From Patescibacteria group bacterium (GTDB lineage: Bacteria > Patescibacteriota > UBA1384 > UBA12157 > JAENIV01), in contig JAMCZU010000025.1 of the NCBI GenBank assembly GCA_023485405.1, positions 1 through 33,023 on the forward strand: DNA of 33,023 nucleotides, read 5' to 3'. Both the position numbers and the translations under genes were made by a program. This document shows, one piece after another, positions 23,138 to 31,689 of this stretch (positions are counted from its first letter, which is position 1; each line of letters begins with the position of its first letter). The notes below the pieces were generated by a model that was given only the letters and a program-made list of their open reading frames with translations, ran no database searches and was not told the origin of the DNA.

Positions 23138-24145
23138 ATGAAAATTGCTATTAATGGTTTTGGTCGGATTGGCCGCACTTTTTTTCGAGCCGCTTACAAA
23201 GAAAAATTAGAAATTGTGGCGATTAATGATCTTGGTGATCTAAAAACACTAGCTCATTTACTAAAATATGATTCAAATTATGGTAAGTTTGATGCAGAAA
23301 TTATGGCCAAGGATGGTAATTTGCAAGTTGGCAGCACGACAATTAAGATATTATCTGAGAAAGATCCAGCTAATTTACCTTGGAAAGATTTGGGAGTAGA
23401 CTTGGTAATCGAGTCAACAGGTGCATTTACTGATTATGAAGGTGCTTCAAAACATGTCACTGCCGGGGCTAAAAATGTGATCGTCAGTGCGCCATGTAAA
23501 GGTGAATCAAAAATAAAAACTATTGTTTTGGGGATTAATGAAGAAGAATTTGATCCTTCAAATGATGTGATTTCGATGGCCTCTTGCACGACTAACGCCC
23601 TCGCGCCGGTGGCTGATATTTTACATCGGAATTTCAAAATTTTAAAATCAACTATGACCACAATCCATGCTTATACCATGGATCAACGATTGCAAGATGA
23701 CGCTCACAAAGATTTACGTCGGGCGCGGGCGGCTGCTTTGTCAATTATTCCCACGACCACCGGTGCTACCGTCGCCGCGGCAGAAGTTATTCCTGATTTA
23801 AAAGATAAAATGGATGGTATTTCTTATCGCGTACCGACTGCTACGGTTTCTCTTTTAGAATTTGTGGCCTTACTCGAAAAAAACACCACTAAAGAAGAAA
23901 TAAATGTTGCATTTCAAAAAGCGGCCAATGATCCAAAATATCAAGGTGGTATTGACGTTTCGGTCGAACCTTTAGTTTCAACTGATTTCAAGGGTAATAC
24001 TCACGGCGCGGTGGTGGATCTCTTGTCAACTCAAGTGGTTGATGGTAATCTTTCAAGAGTAGTGGCTTGGTACGATAATGAAATGGGTTATTCTTATCGC
24101 TTAGTTAAATTTTGTCAATTTTTAGAAAATAAACTTAAAAGTTAA
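23138..24145 (+). CDS. gap: Glyceraldehyde-3-phosphate dehydrogenase
   Basis: Oxidises glyceraldehyde-3-phosphate to 1,3-bisphosphoglycerate with reduction of NAD(P). The Rossmann motif GFGRIGR begins at residue 7, the catalytic Cys is C150 in SMASCTTNALAPV, and the catalytic His follows in MTTIHAYT. The phosphate site and C-terminal YDNEMGYSYR are intact. The length of 335 aa is standard. It has a clear SD (AAAGGA) and a promoter inside the preceding gene. It probably heads a transcription unit with the thioredoxin-like protein, hydrogenase, SDR and pgk, linking glycolytic oxidation to hydrogen formation. Confidence 0.98.
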   Translation: MKIAINGFGRIGRTFFRAAYKEKLEIVAINDLGDLKTLAHLLKYDSNYGKFDAEIMAKDGNLQVGSTTIKILSEKDPANLPWKDLGVDLVIESTGAFTDYEGASKHVTAGAKNVIVSAPCKGESKIKTIVLGINEEEFDPSNDVISMASCTTNALAPVADILHRNFKILKSTMTTIHAYTMDQRLQDDAHKDLRRARAAALSIIPTTTGATVAAAEVIPDLKDKMDGISYRVPTATVSLLEFVALLEKNTTKEEINVAFQKAANDPKYQGGIDVSVEPLVSTDFKGNTHGAVVDLLSTQVVDGNLSRVVAWYDNEMGYSYRLVKFCQFLENKLKS

Positions 24146-24153
24146 GGAGCATT

Positions 24154-24570
24154 ATGCGTAAAGACTGGGCTTTAATTAGTATCATCGCTTTAATTTTAGT
24201 CGTGGGTTTAGGATTAGTTGGTTATCTCAAACTTTCTAAAAAGAAAGTCATCGCCAATCCTTTGCCTTCGAATGGAAATCAACAGGTGGCCGGGGCAACT
24301 TCTAGCCAACCTTTTTTTGCTGAAGATGCCAAAGTTTCTTTTTTCTATTCTGATTATTGCCATTGGTGCCAAAAGGAAGAAAGCGAAGTTTTGACACCTC
24401 TTGCTCAAGAAGGATATAAGGTTAAACCAATGAATATTGGTGAAAAACCAGAATATGGTCAACAATTTAATGTCACTGGGACACCAACTTTTATTGCCTC
24501 AAATGGTGATCGTTTAGTTGGCTTTCAAACCAAAGATGTTTTAAAGGCTTGGCTTGATCAACACAAATAA
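24154..24570 (+). CDS. Membrane-anchored thioredoxin-like protein (CHWC)
   Basis: The product starts with a single membrane helix (residues about 5-26, ALISIIALILVVGLGLVGYL) and then a linker of about 25 residues. A thioredoxin-fold domain follows with the active site C69-H70-W71-C72 in YSDYCHWCQKEE and the cis-proline loop in VTGTPTFIA. At 138 aa it is a short thioredoxin domain. The N-in topology places it outside the membrane, where it could reduce or form disulfides; CHWC is neither the reducing CGPC nor the oxidising CPHC, so direction cannot be told. It starts 8 nt after gap with SD AAGGAG. Confidence 0.85.
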   Translation: MRKDWALISIIALILVVGLGLVGYLKLSKKKVIANPLPSNGNQQVAGATSSQPFFAEDAKVSFFYSDYCHWCQKEESEVLTPLAQEGYKVKPMNIGEKPEYGQQFNVTGTPTFIASNGDRLVGFQTKDVLKAWLDQHK

Positions 24571-24591
24571 TTAAAATTCAAATTTTAAATT

Positions 24592-24786
24592 ATGAAAAAA
24601 AGTAGTCAAATTATTGCTGGAATTACTATTTCAATTATTGGTGTTTTGCTTTTGGGTGCGGATAGACTATTTGCTTCGGCATCAACTGCCGCTTACAGTC
24701 AGTCGGTAACAATTTTAACGACAGTTTCGGTTATCTTCTTGCTTATTGGGGCGGTAATTCTTTTTAGAACAATGTATAAGAAGTAG
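24592..24786 (+). CDS. Small two-helix membrane protein (64 aa)
   Basis: A 64-aa protein with two hydrophobic helices: residues about 7-30 (IIAGITISIIGVLLLGAD) and about 42-60 (LTTVSVIFLLIGAVILF), separated by an Ala/Ser/Thr linker, with basic ends (MKKSS and MYKK). No family recognised. It lies between the thioredoxin-like gene and the hydrogenase, 7 nt before the latter, after a 21-nt AT-only spacer with no SD. Probably real because it fills the operon and has a clean hydrophobic pattern. Confidence 0.6.
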   Translation: MKKSSQIIAGITISIIGVLLLGADRLFASASTAAYSQSVTILTTVSVIFLLIGAVILFRTMYKK

Positions 24787-24793
24787 AGGAAGT

Positions 24794-26278
24794 ATGGCAG
24801 TTGAAATTAATGGCAAAGATTTTGAGTTAAAGCCGCGTCAAAATGTTCTCCAAAACCGAAAAGGTAAACCTTTTCGCGATTTTGATGACATTGCCATTAC
24901 TCGCGATGAATCAAAATGTATTGGTTGTGGACTTTGTCGGACAGCTTGCTCGGAATACAATAATTTAGGCATACCGGTGGAAACAAAAGTTGAAGACTGT
25001 TTTTACTTTCGGCCGGACGGAAAATTAAAAGTAACTGAAAGTAATTGTACTCGTTGTGGACAGTGTATTCTTGCCTGTCCCACCGGCACACTCTGGGAAA
25101 AAGAAAATATAATAGATGTCAAAAAAGATTTAGCCGATCCTGATAAAATTGTCATCGCTCAAATCGCGCCTTCATTGCGGGTTAGTCTAGGCGAATCATT
25201 CGGTCGAAATCCTGAAGATATTTTAGAAGGGCAAATGATTACCGCTTTGAAAAAACTTGGTTTTGACTTTGTTTTTGATGTTAATTTGGGGGCTGATTTT
25301 ACTACTTACGAAGAAGCGTACGATTTGAAAGACAGGATTTTAGAAGGCAAAACTCCTTTATTTACCTCTTGTTGTCCGGCTCGGGTTAAATTTATTGAAG
25401 ATTTTCATCCGAAATTAGTGGGTAATATTACTTCTGTTAGATCGCCACAAGAATGCTTAGCGGTTTTAATTAAAACTTATTTTGCTCAAAAACAAAATAT
25501 TGATCCAGCTAAAATCTCAGTTGTTTCGATTATGCCTTGTGTGGCGAAGAAATTTGAATCACGCCGTGAAGGTGAAAACAAATCTGGTCAATTTGATGTC
25601 GATTGGGTTTTAACTACTCGCGAGTTTATTAAAATGATAAAAGGCGAGCAAATTGATCTTCCGAATCTAGAAGCAGCAGAATTTGATACGCCTTTGGGTG
25701 AGGCCTCGGGTGCTGGTGCAATTTATGGTGCTTCGGGTGGAGTAATGGAATCGGCGGTCAGAACCTTCGCGGACATTTTTCGAAATGTTAAAATTGAAAA
25801 AATTGACTATATTTCGACAGAAATTCCGCGGCAAGCGAAGCTTGACTACCAAGAATTTCGAGGGATGGAGGGGATTAAAAAAGCGACTTTAAATATTGAT
25901 GGTAAAGAAATCAAAATTGCTGTAGCTACTGGCCTTGCTAATGCCGAAAAAATTATTGAAGAAATCAAAAATGGCGAAACTTATCATTATGTCGAAGTAA
26001 TGGCTTGTCCGGGTGGTTGTGTTGGCGGTGGTGGCCAGAGCAAACCGCAAAACAAAGAAATTATGGCTACGCGCGGAAATTTGCAAAAGCAAATTATTAA
26101 TAAGCGTCGTGAGGCTTTATATAAAATCGATGCTGGAAAATCTATTCGCAAAGCGCACGAAAATCCGATTTTAAAACAAGTTTATCAGGAATTTTTGGGT
26201 TGCGCTGGCTCGGAACTGGCCCAAAAATATTTGCATACAAATTATAATGTTAAACAAGCCCGAATTTGTCAGAATTAA
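24794..26278 (+). CDS. hydA: [FeFe]-hydrogenase with two [4Fe-4S] clusters
   Basis: Reduces protons with ferredoxin electrons, or the reverse, at the H-cluster. Ferredoxin domain: C42/C45/C48/C52 and C85/C88/C91/C95. H-cluster ligands: TSCCP at 191-195 (C193, C194), MPC at 247-249 (C249) and ACPGGC at 404-409 (C405, C409), followed by VGGGGQ. The small C-terminal subunit domain is fused (about 415-494). The length of 494 aa fits a monomeric enzyme without extra domains. In the first motif the usual Trp after TSCCP-x is replaced by Arg (TSCCPAR), which lies near the H-cluster. The maturases HydE, HydF and HydG are not in the window. It starts with SD AGGAAG, 7 nt after the small membrane protein. 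Likely fermentative electron sink beside gap and pgk. Confidence 0.93.
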   Translation: MAVEINGKDFELKPRQNVLQNRKGKPFRDFDDIAITRDESKCIGCGLCRTACSEYNNLGIPVETKVEDCFYFRPDGKLKVTESNCTRCGQCILACPTGTLWEKENIIDVKKDLADPDKIVIAQIAPSLRVSLGESFGRNPEDILEGQMITALKKLGFDFVFDVNLGADFTTYEEAYDLKDRILEGKTPLFTSCCPARVKFIEDFHPKLVGNITSVRSPQECLAVLIKTYFAQKQNIDPAKISVVSIMPCVAKKFESRREGENKSGQFDVDWVLTTREFIKMIKGEQIDLPNLEAAEFDTPLGEASGAGAIYGASGGVMESAVRTFADIFRNVKIEKIDYISTEIPRQAKLDYQEFRGMEGIKKATLNIDGKEIKIAVATGLANAEKIIEEIKNGETYHYVEVMACPGGCVGGGGQSKPQNKEIMATRGNLQKQIINKRREALYKIDAGKSIRKAHENPILKQVYQEFLGCAGSELAQKYLHTNYNVKQARICQN

Positions 26279-26305
26279 TAAATAAAATAAAAGGAAGGAG
26301 ATAAA

Positions 26306-27058
26306 ATGAATCGTTTACAAAATAAAATAGCTATTGTCACTGGTGCCGGGTCAGGAATTGGTCGAGCGATGGCGGAGGTTTTTGCCAAAGAGGGAGCAAA
26401 AGTTATTGTCGCTGATTATAAAGCGGAAAGTGGTCAAGAGACGGTTGAAAACATTGTGACATCTGGTGGTCAGGCAGAATTTGCCCAGACTGATGTTTCG
26501 AAATCCAATGAAGTAGAAGCAATGATTAAAATTGCCGTCGAAAAATTTGGTGGCTTGGATATTTTAGTCAACAACGCGGGCGTGGCTTTAATGGCCGATC
26601 TTGCTTCAACGACTGATGAAATTTGGCAAAAAACAATTGACGTAGATTTGAAAGGCGTATTTTTAGGTGTAAAATTTGCCGTACCGGAAATGGAAAAACG
26701 GGGCAAAGGAAAAATTATTAATACAGCTTCGATTGCGGGATTGGTGGGTTTTCAAGGAATCACGGCCTATTGTGCGGCTAAAGGTGGCGTGGTCAATATG
26801 ACGAAAGAATTAGCTTTAGATTTAGCTTCAAAAAAAATTAATGTCAATGCCATTGCGCCCGGAGTGATAAAAACCGCAATGACTACAGATATTTTGAAAG
26901 ATCCGAAAATGGCTGAAGGAATGTTAGTGCAAACGCCGATTGGTCGTTTGGGCGAGCCGGAAGATATTGCCTATGCTGCTTTATATTTAGCTTCCGACGA
27001 ATCTGATTTTGTTACCGGTCATACTTTGGTGGTTGATGGTGGCTGGATTGCGAAATAA
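26306..27058 (+). CDS. Short-chain dehydrogenase/reductase
   Basis: Classical SDR oxidoreductase using NAD(P)H. Cofactor motif TGAGSGIG at residues 12-19, NNAG near 88, catalytic Ser in NTASIAG (about 142), and Y155/K159 in YCAAK. Acidic residue D36-type at the end of strand 2 (VADYKAES) hints at NAD rather than NADP preference. The length of 250 aa is standard. Annotation is often 3-oxoacyl-ACP reductase (FabG-like) or glucose/sugar dehydrogenase; the C-terminal [10 protein letters not shown] is typical of both. The substrate cannot be read from sequence. A very strong SD (AAGGAAGGAG) precedes ATG 26306, and it is 5 nt before pgk. Confidence 0.9.
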   Translation: MNRLQNKIAIVTGAGSGIGRAMAEVFAKEGAKVIVADYKAESGQETVENIVTSGGQAEFAQTDVSKSNEVEAMIKIAVEKFGGLDILVNNAGVALMADLASTTDEIWQKTIDVDLKGVFLGVKFAVPEMEKRGKGKIINTASIAGLVGFQGITAYCAAKGGVVNMTKELALDLASKKINVNAIAPGVIKTAMTTDILKDPKMAEGMLVQTPIGRLGEPEDIAYAALYLASDESDFVTGHTLVVDGGWIAK

Positions 27059-27063
27059 AAAAT

Positions 27064-28182
27064 ATGAAAAATATTCAAGACATTCAAGTTAATAATAAAA
27101 ATGTTTTAGCGCGCATTGACGCCGATGTACCGATTGAGGACGGTGTGGTTTTGGATGACAAACGATTGCAAGCGAGTGTTCCGACATTAAAATATCTGCT
27201 TGAAAATGGTGCTAAAGTAACAATCATCGGCCATATTGGTCGGCCTAAAGGGAAAGAAATAACCGAGCTTAAAATTCGACCAGTCGAAGATAAACTGATT
27301 GAACTTTTGGGGACGCACTTAAATTGGCAAATTTTAGAAAACTTGCGTTTTAACGCTGGCGAAGAAGAAAATGACCCAGAATTTGCCAAACTTTTGGTGA
27401 CGGGTCAAGACTTATTTGTCCAAGATGCTTTTGCCGTCTGTCACCGCGCTCATGCTTCGACAGTCGGGATTGCTAAATTATTACCGACTTATGCTGGCCT
27501 TTCGGTGCAACGCGAGGTGGGAGGTTTGCAAAAAATTTTAAAAAGTCCGAAAGAGGGATTCACAATTATTATTGGTGGTAAAAAAGCCGAAGATAAATTG
27601 CCGGTGATTACCAACCTTTTTGAAAAAGCGGAAAATTTTCTCATTGGTGGAGTGGTGGCCAATACATTTTTGGCCGCCAAGGGTGTTAAATTGGGAAAAT
27701 CGTTAATCGAAAGTCAAGTTTTAGGGCAAGCCAAAGAAATTTTAGCCAAGTTTGAGCACGATCCAAAAAAGAAATTATTGTTGCCGGTTGATTTAGTATT
27801 TTCTAAATCAATTGAGGAACCTCTGGAACTAAGATACGAAAATATCGCTGACTTAAATCACTTAGATAATTATTTTGCCTGTGATCTGGGCGAAGAGACC
27901 ACCGCCAATTTTGTCGTGGCAATCAAAAATTCAAAGACGATTTTTTGGAACGGCAATATGGGTATTTCGGAAGTTGAAAAATTTAGGAAAAGTACGTGGA
28001 GAGTTGCCGAAGCGATCGCTAATAACGATGGGCAGAAATATGCCGGCGGCGGGGACACAACCTCTTTTATCCGCCAATTGGGTTTGGCCGAAAATTTTGA
28101 TTTTCTTTCCATCGGCGGCGGCGCCACTTTGGAATTTCTCTCTGGCAAAACTTTGCCGGGATTGGAAGTACTAAATAAATAG
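27064..28182 (+). CDS. pgk: Phosphoglycerate kinase
   Basis: Transfers phosphate from 1,3-bisphosphoglycerate to ADP, the first ATP-yielding step of glycolysis. The substrate-binding signature reads RIDADVP (usual RxDxNVP, with Asn replaced by Asp), then HIGRPKGK. The hinge and nucleotide site are in TIIIGGKKAEDKLP, and the C-terminal GGGDTTSF and SIGGGATLEFLSG are intact. At 372 aa it is somewhat shorter than the usual 390-400. It follows the SDR by 5 nt with no SD, so it is likely translated by coupling. With tpiA, fba and gap it completes the triose part of glycolysis in this window. Confidence 0.96.
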   Translation: MKNIQDIQVNNKNVLARIDADVPIEDGVVLDDKRLQASVPTLKYLLENGAKVTIIGHIGRPKGKEITELKIRPVEDKLIELLGTHLNWQILENLRFNAGEEENDPEFAKLLVTGQDLFVQDAFAVCHRAHASTVGIAKLLPTYAGLSVQREVGGLQKILKSPKEGFTIIIGGKKAEDKLPVITNLFEKAENFLIGGVVANTFLAAKGVKLGKSLIESQVLGQAKEILAKFEHDPKKKLLLPVDLVFSKSIEEPLELRYENIADLNHLDNYFACDLGEETTANFVVAIKNSKTIFWNGNMGISEVEKFRKSTWRVAEAIANNDGQKYAGGGDTTSFIRQLGLAENFDFLSIGGGATLEFLSGKTLPGLEVLNK

Positions 28183-28206
28183 TAGTATATTAAATACGAG
28201 GAACAA

Positions 28207-28515
28207 ATGGCCGAAAGCAAAATTGATATTGAAAAAATTTTAAAAAAACAGCGGGAAGAATATCAAAGATATCTTAAAATATTTTCTGAAGATGTTAATT
28301 CAAAATTTAAGATAATTGGTGAGGGAATTTCTGGAATTTTAGAAGGTCAGAAGAGTATCCGAGAAATGGTTGCCAAAAACTCTGAAGACATTGAAATTAT
28401 TAAAATGGATATTTCTTTTATCAAAAGCGGATTGAAAGAAAAAGTTGATCGGGATGAATTTACGGCTTTGGAGAAAAGAGTTATTTTTTTGGAAAATAAA
28501 TACAAAAGAGCTTAA
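28207..28515 (+). CDS. Small coiled-coil protein (102 aa)
   Basis: Function unknown. The protein is Lys/Glu/Ile-rich and almost entirely helical, with heptad-like spacing from about 45 to 100 (ISGILEGQKSIREMVAKN and FTALEKRVIFLENKYKRA). A ladder of D/E-x-I-x-x-I residues suggests a coiled-coil dimer. No signal peptide or membrane segment. It starts 24 nt after pgk with an SD (GAGGAA). Similar short coiled-coil proteins are common in CPR genomes, usually without assigned function. Confidence 0.65.
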   Translation: MAESKIDIEKILKKQREEYQRYLKIFSEDVNSKFKIIGEGISGILEGQKSIREMVAKNSEDIEIIKMDISFIKSGLKEKVDRDEFTALEKRVIFLENKYKRA

Positions 28516-28554
28516 TTTATAATTGTTTTTTTAGTTATATTTAAGTCATTACTC

Positions 28555-28583
28555 TTGTTTTAGGACTAAAATCTTGATAAGAT
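28555..28583 (+). promoter_or_regulatory. Promoter of tig, apparently leaderless
   Basis: TTGTTT (28555-28560), exactly 17 nt, TAAGAT (28578-28583). The -10 ends 7 nt before ATG 28591 and there is no SD, so transcription and translation should start at or next to the same base. Confidence 0.55.
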
Positions 28584-28590
28584 ATTGAAT

Positions 28591-29781
28591 ATGGAAATTA
28601 AAAAAGAAAATTTAGAAAAATCAAAAGTTAAACTGACAATTAAAGTAAGTTCTCCAGAAATGCGAGGCTTTTTTAATTTGGCTTATAATAAATTGGCATC
28701 AAATGTGGAGGTCAAAGGTTTTCGAAAAGGTGGAGCACCCAGAGCGTTGACGATTGCTGCCATTGGTGAAAATCGCTTAAACTCAGAAATTTTGGATTTA
28801 GCCTTACAGGAAACTTATACCACTGCTTTAAAAAAAGAAAATATTTTACCCATTGCTCAACCAAAAGTTAATATCAAAGTTTTAAAAGATTTAACGGTTG
28901 ATACGGCTGAGTTAGAATACGAATTAGAAGTAGATATTTTGCCAGAAGTAAAAATTGGTGATTACAAAAAATTAAAAATTAAAGAAAAGAAAGATTTAGA
29001 AATTAAAGTGACTGATGATGAGGTGGAACATGTTCTTTCGCATTTATCTAGGCAGAAAGCGACTTTTAAAGATATTACTACTCCTTTAAAAGAAGGAGAC
29101 AGGGCTGAAATAAATTTTGAAGGATTTGAACGCGGCGCAAAAATCGAAAATCTTTCCTCAGAGCATTATCCAGTTATTTTGGGTAGTGGCACACTGATTC
29201 CTGAATTTGAAAAGAAATTAATTGGTCTTAAAAAAGGTGATAAAAAAGAATTTAAAGTGGAATTGGTAGATCAGAAAGATCCAAAACAGTCTAAAAAACC
29301 GATTGATTTTAAAGTGGAAATTTTGGAAACACAAGAAGTTATTTTACCAAAGATAGATGATGATTTTGCTAAAAATTTTGAAAAAAATACACTCGAAGAT
29401 TTAAAAAAAGCAATTTCTGATGATATTGTTTTGCAAAAAAAAGAAGTTCAAAAAAAGAATCTCGAAAATCAAGTTTTGGAAGAATTGTTAAAAATCACCA
29501 CCGTCGAGATACCGGAAAGTTTAATCGAACAAGAAACCGATCGACAAATCAATGACATTCGCTCAAAAATTGCGACGATGGGAATGACATTTGAAAAATA
29601 TTTGGAAAACTTAAAAAAATCCGAGGAAGATTTCCGAAAAGAGCTACGGCCTCAAGCAGAAAAAACCATCAAAATTGGTTTAGCGCTGGGTGAGGTGGTA
29701 AAAGCCGAGAAAATTGATTCCAAAGATAAAGACGCCGGCAAAATTGCGCTCGAAAAATTAATAACATATAATGTAAAATAA
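28591..29781 (+). CDS. tig: Trigger factor chaperone/peptidyl-prolyl isomerase
   Basis: Ribosome-bound chaperone for nascent chains. Start taken at ATG 28591; a TTG two codons upstream lies next to the -10 box. The ribosome-docking signature GFRKGGAP begins at residue 43. An FKBP-type PPIase domain covers about 150-240 (GDRAEINFEGFERG, FEKKLIGLKKGDKKEF), followed by the helical arms of the C-terminal domain (about 250-385, LEQETDRQINDIRSK). The length of 396 aa is a little below the usual 430 and the isoelectric character is basic because of very high lysine. Placed upstream of clpP by 2 kb; tig-clpP linkage is common in bacteria, here separated by two sugar genes. Confidence 0.95.
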   Translation: MEIKKENLEKSKVKLTIKVSSPEMRGFFNLAYNKLASNVEVKGFRKGGAPRALTIAAIGENRLNSEILDLALQETYTTALKKENILPIAQPKVNIKVLKDLTVDTAELEYELEVDILPEVKIGDYKKLKIKEKKDLEIKVTDDEVEHVLSHLSRQKATFKDITTPLKEGDRAEINFEGFERGAKIENLSSEHYPVILGSGTLIPEFEKKLIGLKKGDKKEFKVELVDQKDPKQSKKPIDFKVEILETQEVILPKIDDDFAKNFEKNTLEDLKKAISDDIVLQKKEVQKKNLENQVLEELLKITTVEIPESLIEQETDRQINDIRSKIATMGMTFEKYLENLKKSEEDFRKELRPQAEKTIKIGLALGEVVKAEKIDSKDKDAGKIALEKLITYNVK

Positions 29782-29799
29782 AGATTAGAAAGAATTTAT

Positions 29800-30777
29800 A
29801 TGCCAAATCAAAAAAAGGCTTTTATCACCGGGATTACCGGTCAAGATGGTTCTTATTTAGCCGAATTTTTACTTGCCAAAGATTATAAAGTTTACGGGAT
29901 GACGCGGCGTTCGAGCACGGACAATTTGGAACGAATTGAACATTTGAGAGATAAAATTGAAATTGTTCATGGTGATTTAATTGACCAATCTTCAATCACC
30001 TCAATTTTAAAAGAAATTCAACCGGACGAAATTTATAATTTAGCCGCTCAAAGCTTTGTTAAAAGTTCGTGGTCCGAGCCTTTAGCTACCGGTGAATTTA
30101 CAGGACTTGGTGTTTTGCGAGTTTTGGAAGCGATGCGCCAAGTTTGTCCTAAAGCAAAATTTTATCAAGCATCTTCATCGGAAATGTTTGGGTCAGCTCC
30201 CGCGCCTCAAAGTGAAAAAACACCTTTTCATCCTCGCTCACCTTATGCCGTTTCTAAAGTATTTGGTCATTATATTACGGTAAATTACCGAGAAAGTTAT
30301 GGTCTTTTTGCTTGTTCGGGCATTTTATTTAATCACGAGTCACCGCGACGGGGGATGGAATTTGTGACGCGTAAAATTGCTAACGGTGTGGCCAAAATTA
30401 AATTAGGTTTGACCGATGAATTAAGTTTGGGCAATCTTGATGCTAAACGTGATTGGGGTTTTGCTGGTGATTACGTTAAAGCAATGTGGTTAATGCTTCA
30501 GCAAAAAAACCCTGATGACTATGTCATTGGTACAAACGAAAGTCATACTGTGCGTGAGTTTGCTGAAGAGTCTTTCTGTGCGGCCGGAATTAAAGATTGG
30601 CAAAAATATGTCAAAATTGATTCCAAATTTATGCGTCCAGCGGAAGTAATGGAACTTAGGGCTGATATCACTAAAGCCAAAAATAAACTTAATTGGAAGC
30701 CAGAAATCAAATTCAAAGAGTTAGTTAAAATGATGGTTGAAGCGGAAATTACCCGACTTTCTTCAAAAGGATATTAA
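29800..30777 (+). CDS. gmd: GDP-mannose 4,6-dehydratase
   Basis: Converts GDP-D-mannose into GDP-4-keto-6-deoxy-D-mannose, the precursor of rhamnose, fucose and related surface sugars. The NADP-binding motif is TGITGQDGSYL at about 10-20, with the Arg-rich loop TRRSS that selects NADP. Catalytic Y149 and K153 lie in YAVSK, with SSSEMFG upstream supplying Thr/Ser and Glu. NHESPRRG near 180 is diagnostic of the family. C-terminal NWKPEIKFKELV is typical. The length of 325 aa is normal. It starts 18 nt after tig with a weak SD (AGAAAG) and is followed by the partner reductase 7 nt later. Confidence 0.95.
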   Translation: MPNQKKAFITGITGQDGSYLAEFLLAKDYKVYGMTRRSSTDNLERIEHLRDKIEIVHGDLIDQSSITSILKEIQPDEIYNLAAQSFVKSSWSEPLATGEFTGLGVLRVLEAMRQVCPKAKFYQASSSEMFGSAPAPQSEKTPFHPRSPYAVSKVFGHYITVNYRESYGLFACSGILFNHESPRRGMEFVTRKIANGVAKIKLGLTDELSLGNLDAKRDWGFAGDYVKAMWLMLQQKNPDDYVIGTNESHTVREFAEESFCAAGIKDWQKYVKIDSKFMRPAEVMELRADITKAKNKLNWKPEIKFKELVKMMVEAEITRLSSKGY

Positions 30778-30784
30778 AAATAAA

Positions 30785-31657
30785 ATGAAAATTGTAGTGA
30801 CCGGTTCTGACGGCTTTGTCGGTCGTCACTTGGTTGAGCTATTAAAAAAAGATTCTCACAATCGTATTTTTCCGTTGGATCTAAAACAAGCGGATATCAC
30901 TGATTTTTTACAAGTAAAAAAATATTTAACCAAGATTCAGCCAGATCAGGTTTACCACTTGGCTGGTTTTGCTTCCGGTGCGGGTATTGACAAAGATCTT
31001 ATTTTCAAAATTAATGTCTCTGGAACTTTAAATATTATAAAAGCACTCCAAGAACTCGAAAAACCTGTTAAAATCCTCTTGGCTTCCACAGCTTATGTTT
31101 ACGGCAATACTCCTAGCTGTGTGACAGAGTCTGGTAAGATTGCAGCTATTAGTTTTTATGATCAAAGTAAGATTGCAATGGAACAGGAAGTATTAAAATA
31201 TCAAAGTGATAACTTAAAAATTGTGATTACTCGCGCTACCAATCATACCGGTCCAGGTCAAAAATTAGGTTTTGTCGTGCCGGATTTTTGTACGCAAATT
31301 ATTGGAGTGAAAGATGGTGATGAAATTTTAGTTGGCAATCTTTCAGCCGAGCGCGACCTTTTTGATGTTCGTGATTGTGTCAAAGCTTACGAGCTTATTA
31401 TGGAAAAAGGTGGGTCAGGCCAGATTTATAATATTGGTACTGGTAAAACAACTTCTATTCAAGAAATTTTGGAGCAATTAATCAAAATTTCCGGTAAAAA
31501 ATTAACTTATAAAATTGATCCTCAAAAAATGCGACCATCAGATATTAAAAAGAACTGTGTTAATGCCGAAAAATTGAGAAAACTTGGTTGGAGGTCGCAA
31601 ATTTCTTTGGAAAAATCACTTAAAGATTGTTACGAGTACTATTTGACAACTGAGTAA
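30785..31657 (+). CDS. rmd: NAD-dependent epimerase/reductase, RMD-like
   Basis: Start taken at ATG 30785; an in-frame ATG 48 nt upstream is inside gmd. SDR-fold nucleotide-sugar enzyme: TGSDGFVGRHL at 6-16, VYHLAGFASG, and Y125/K129 in YDQSK. At 290 aa and next to gmd it is best read as GDP-6-deoxy-D-mannose reductase, giving GDP-D-rhamnose. GDP-fucose synthase is the main alternative but is longer (about 310-320) and carries other active-site residues. Both product sugars would go to surface polysaccharide or glycoprotein. Its 3' end carries the clpP promoter. Confidence 0.85.
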   Translation: MKIVVTGSDGFVGRHLVELLKKDSHNRIFPLDLKQADITDFLQVKKYLTKIQPDQVYHLAGFASGAGIDKDLIFKINVSGTLNIIKALQELEKPVKILLASTAYVYGNTPSCVTESGKIAAISFYDQSKIAMEQEVLKYQSDNLKIVITRATNHTGPGQKLGFVVPDFCTQIIGVKDGDEILVGNLSAERDLFDVRDCVKAYELIMEKGGSGQIYNIGTGKTTSIQEILEQLIKISGKKLTYKIDPQKMRPSDIKKNCVNAEKLRKLGWRSQISLEKSLKDCYEYYLTTE

Positions 31658-31671
31658 ATGTAAAGTACAAT
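31643..31671 (+). promoter_or_regulatory. Promoter of clpP
   Basis: TTGACA (31643-31648), exactly 17 nt, TACAAT (31666-31671): 11 of 12 consensus positions. The -35 lies in the last codons of rmd. Confidence 0.8.
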
Positions 31672-31678
31672 TTACATT
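31657..31678 (+). promoter_or_regulatory. Operator-like inverted repeat over the clpP -10 box
   Basis: AATGTAAA and TTTACATT, a perfect 8-bp inverted repeat separated by 6 nt, covers the -10 hexamer and the start region of the clpP promoter. The 14-bp centre-to-centre spacing suits a dimeric repressor; at the RNA level it would be only a short weak hairpin without T-tract. Confidence 0.5.
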
Positions 31679-31689
31679 GAAAGGATATT

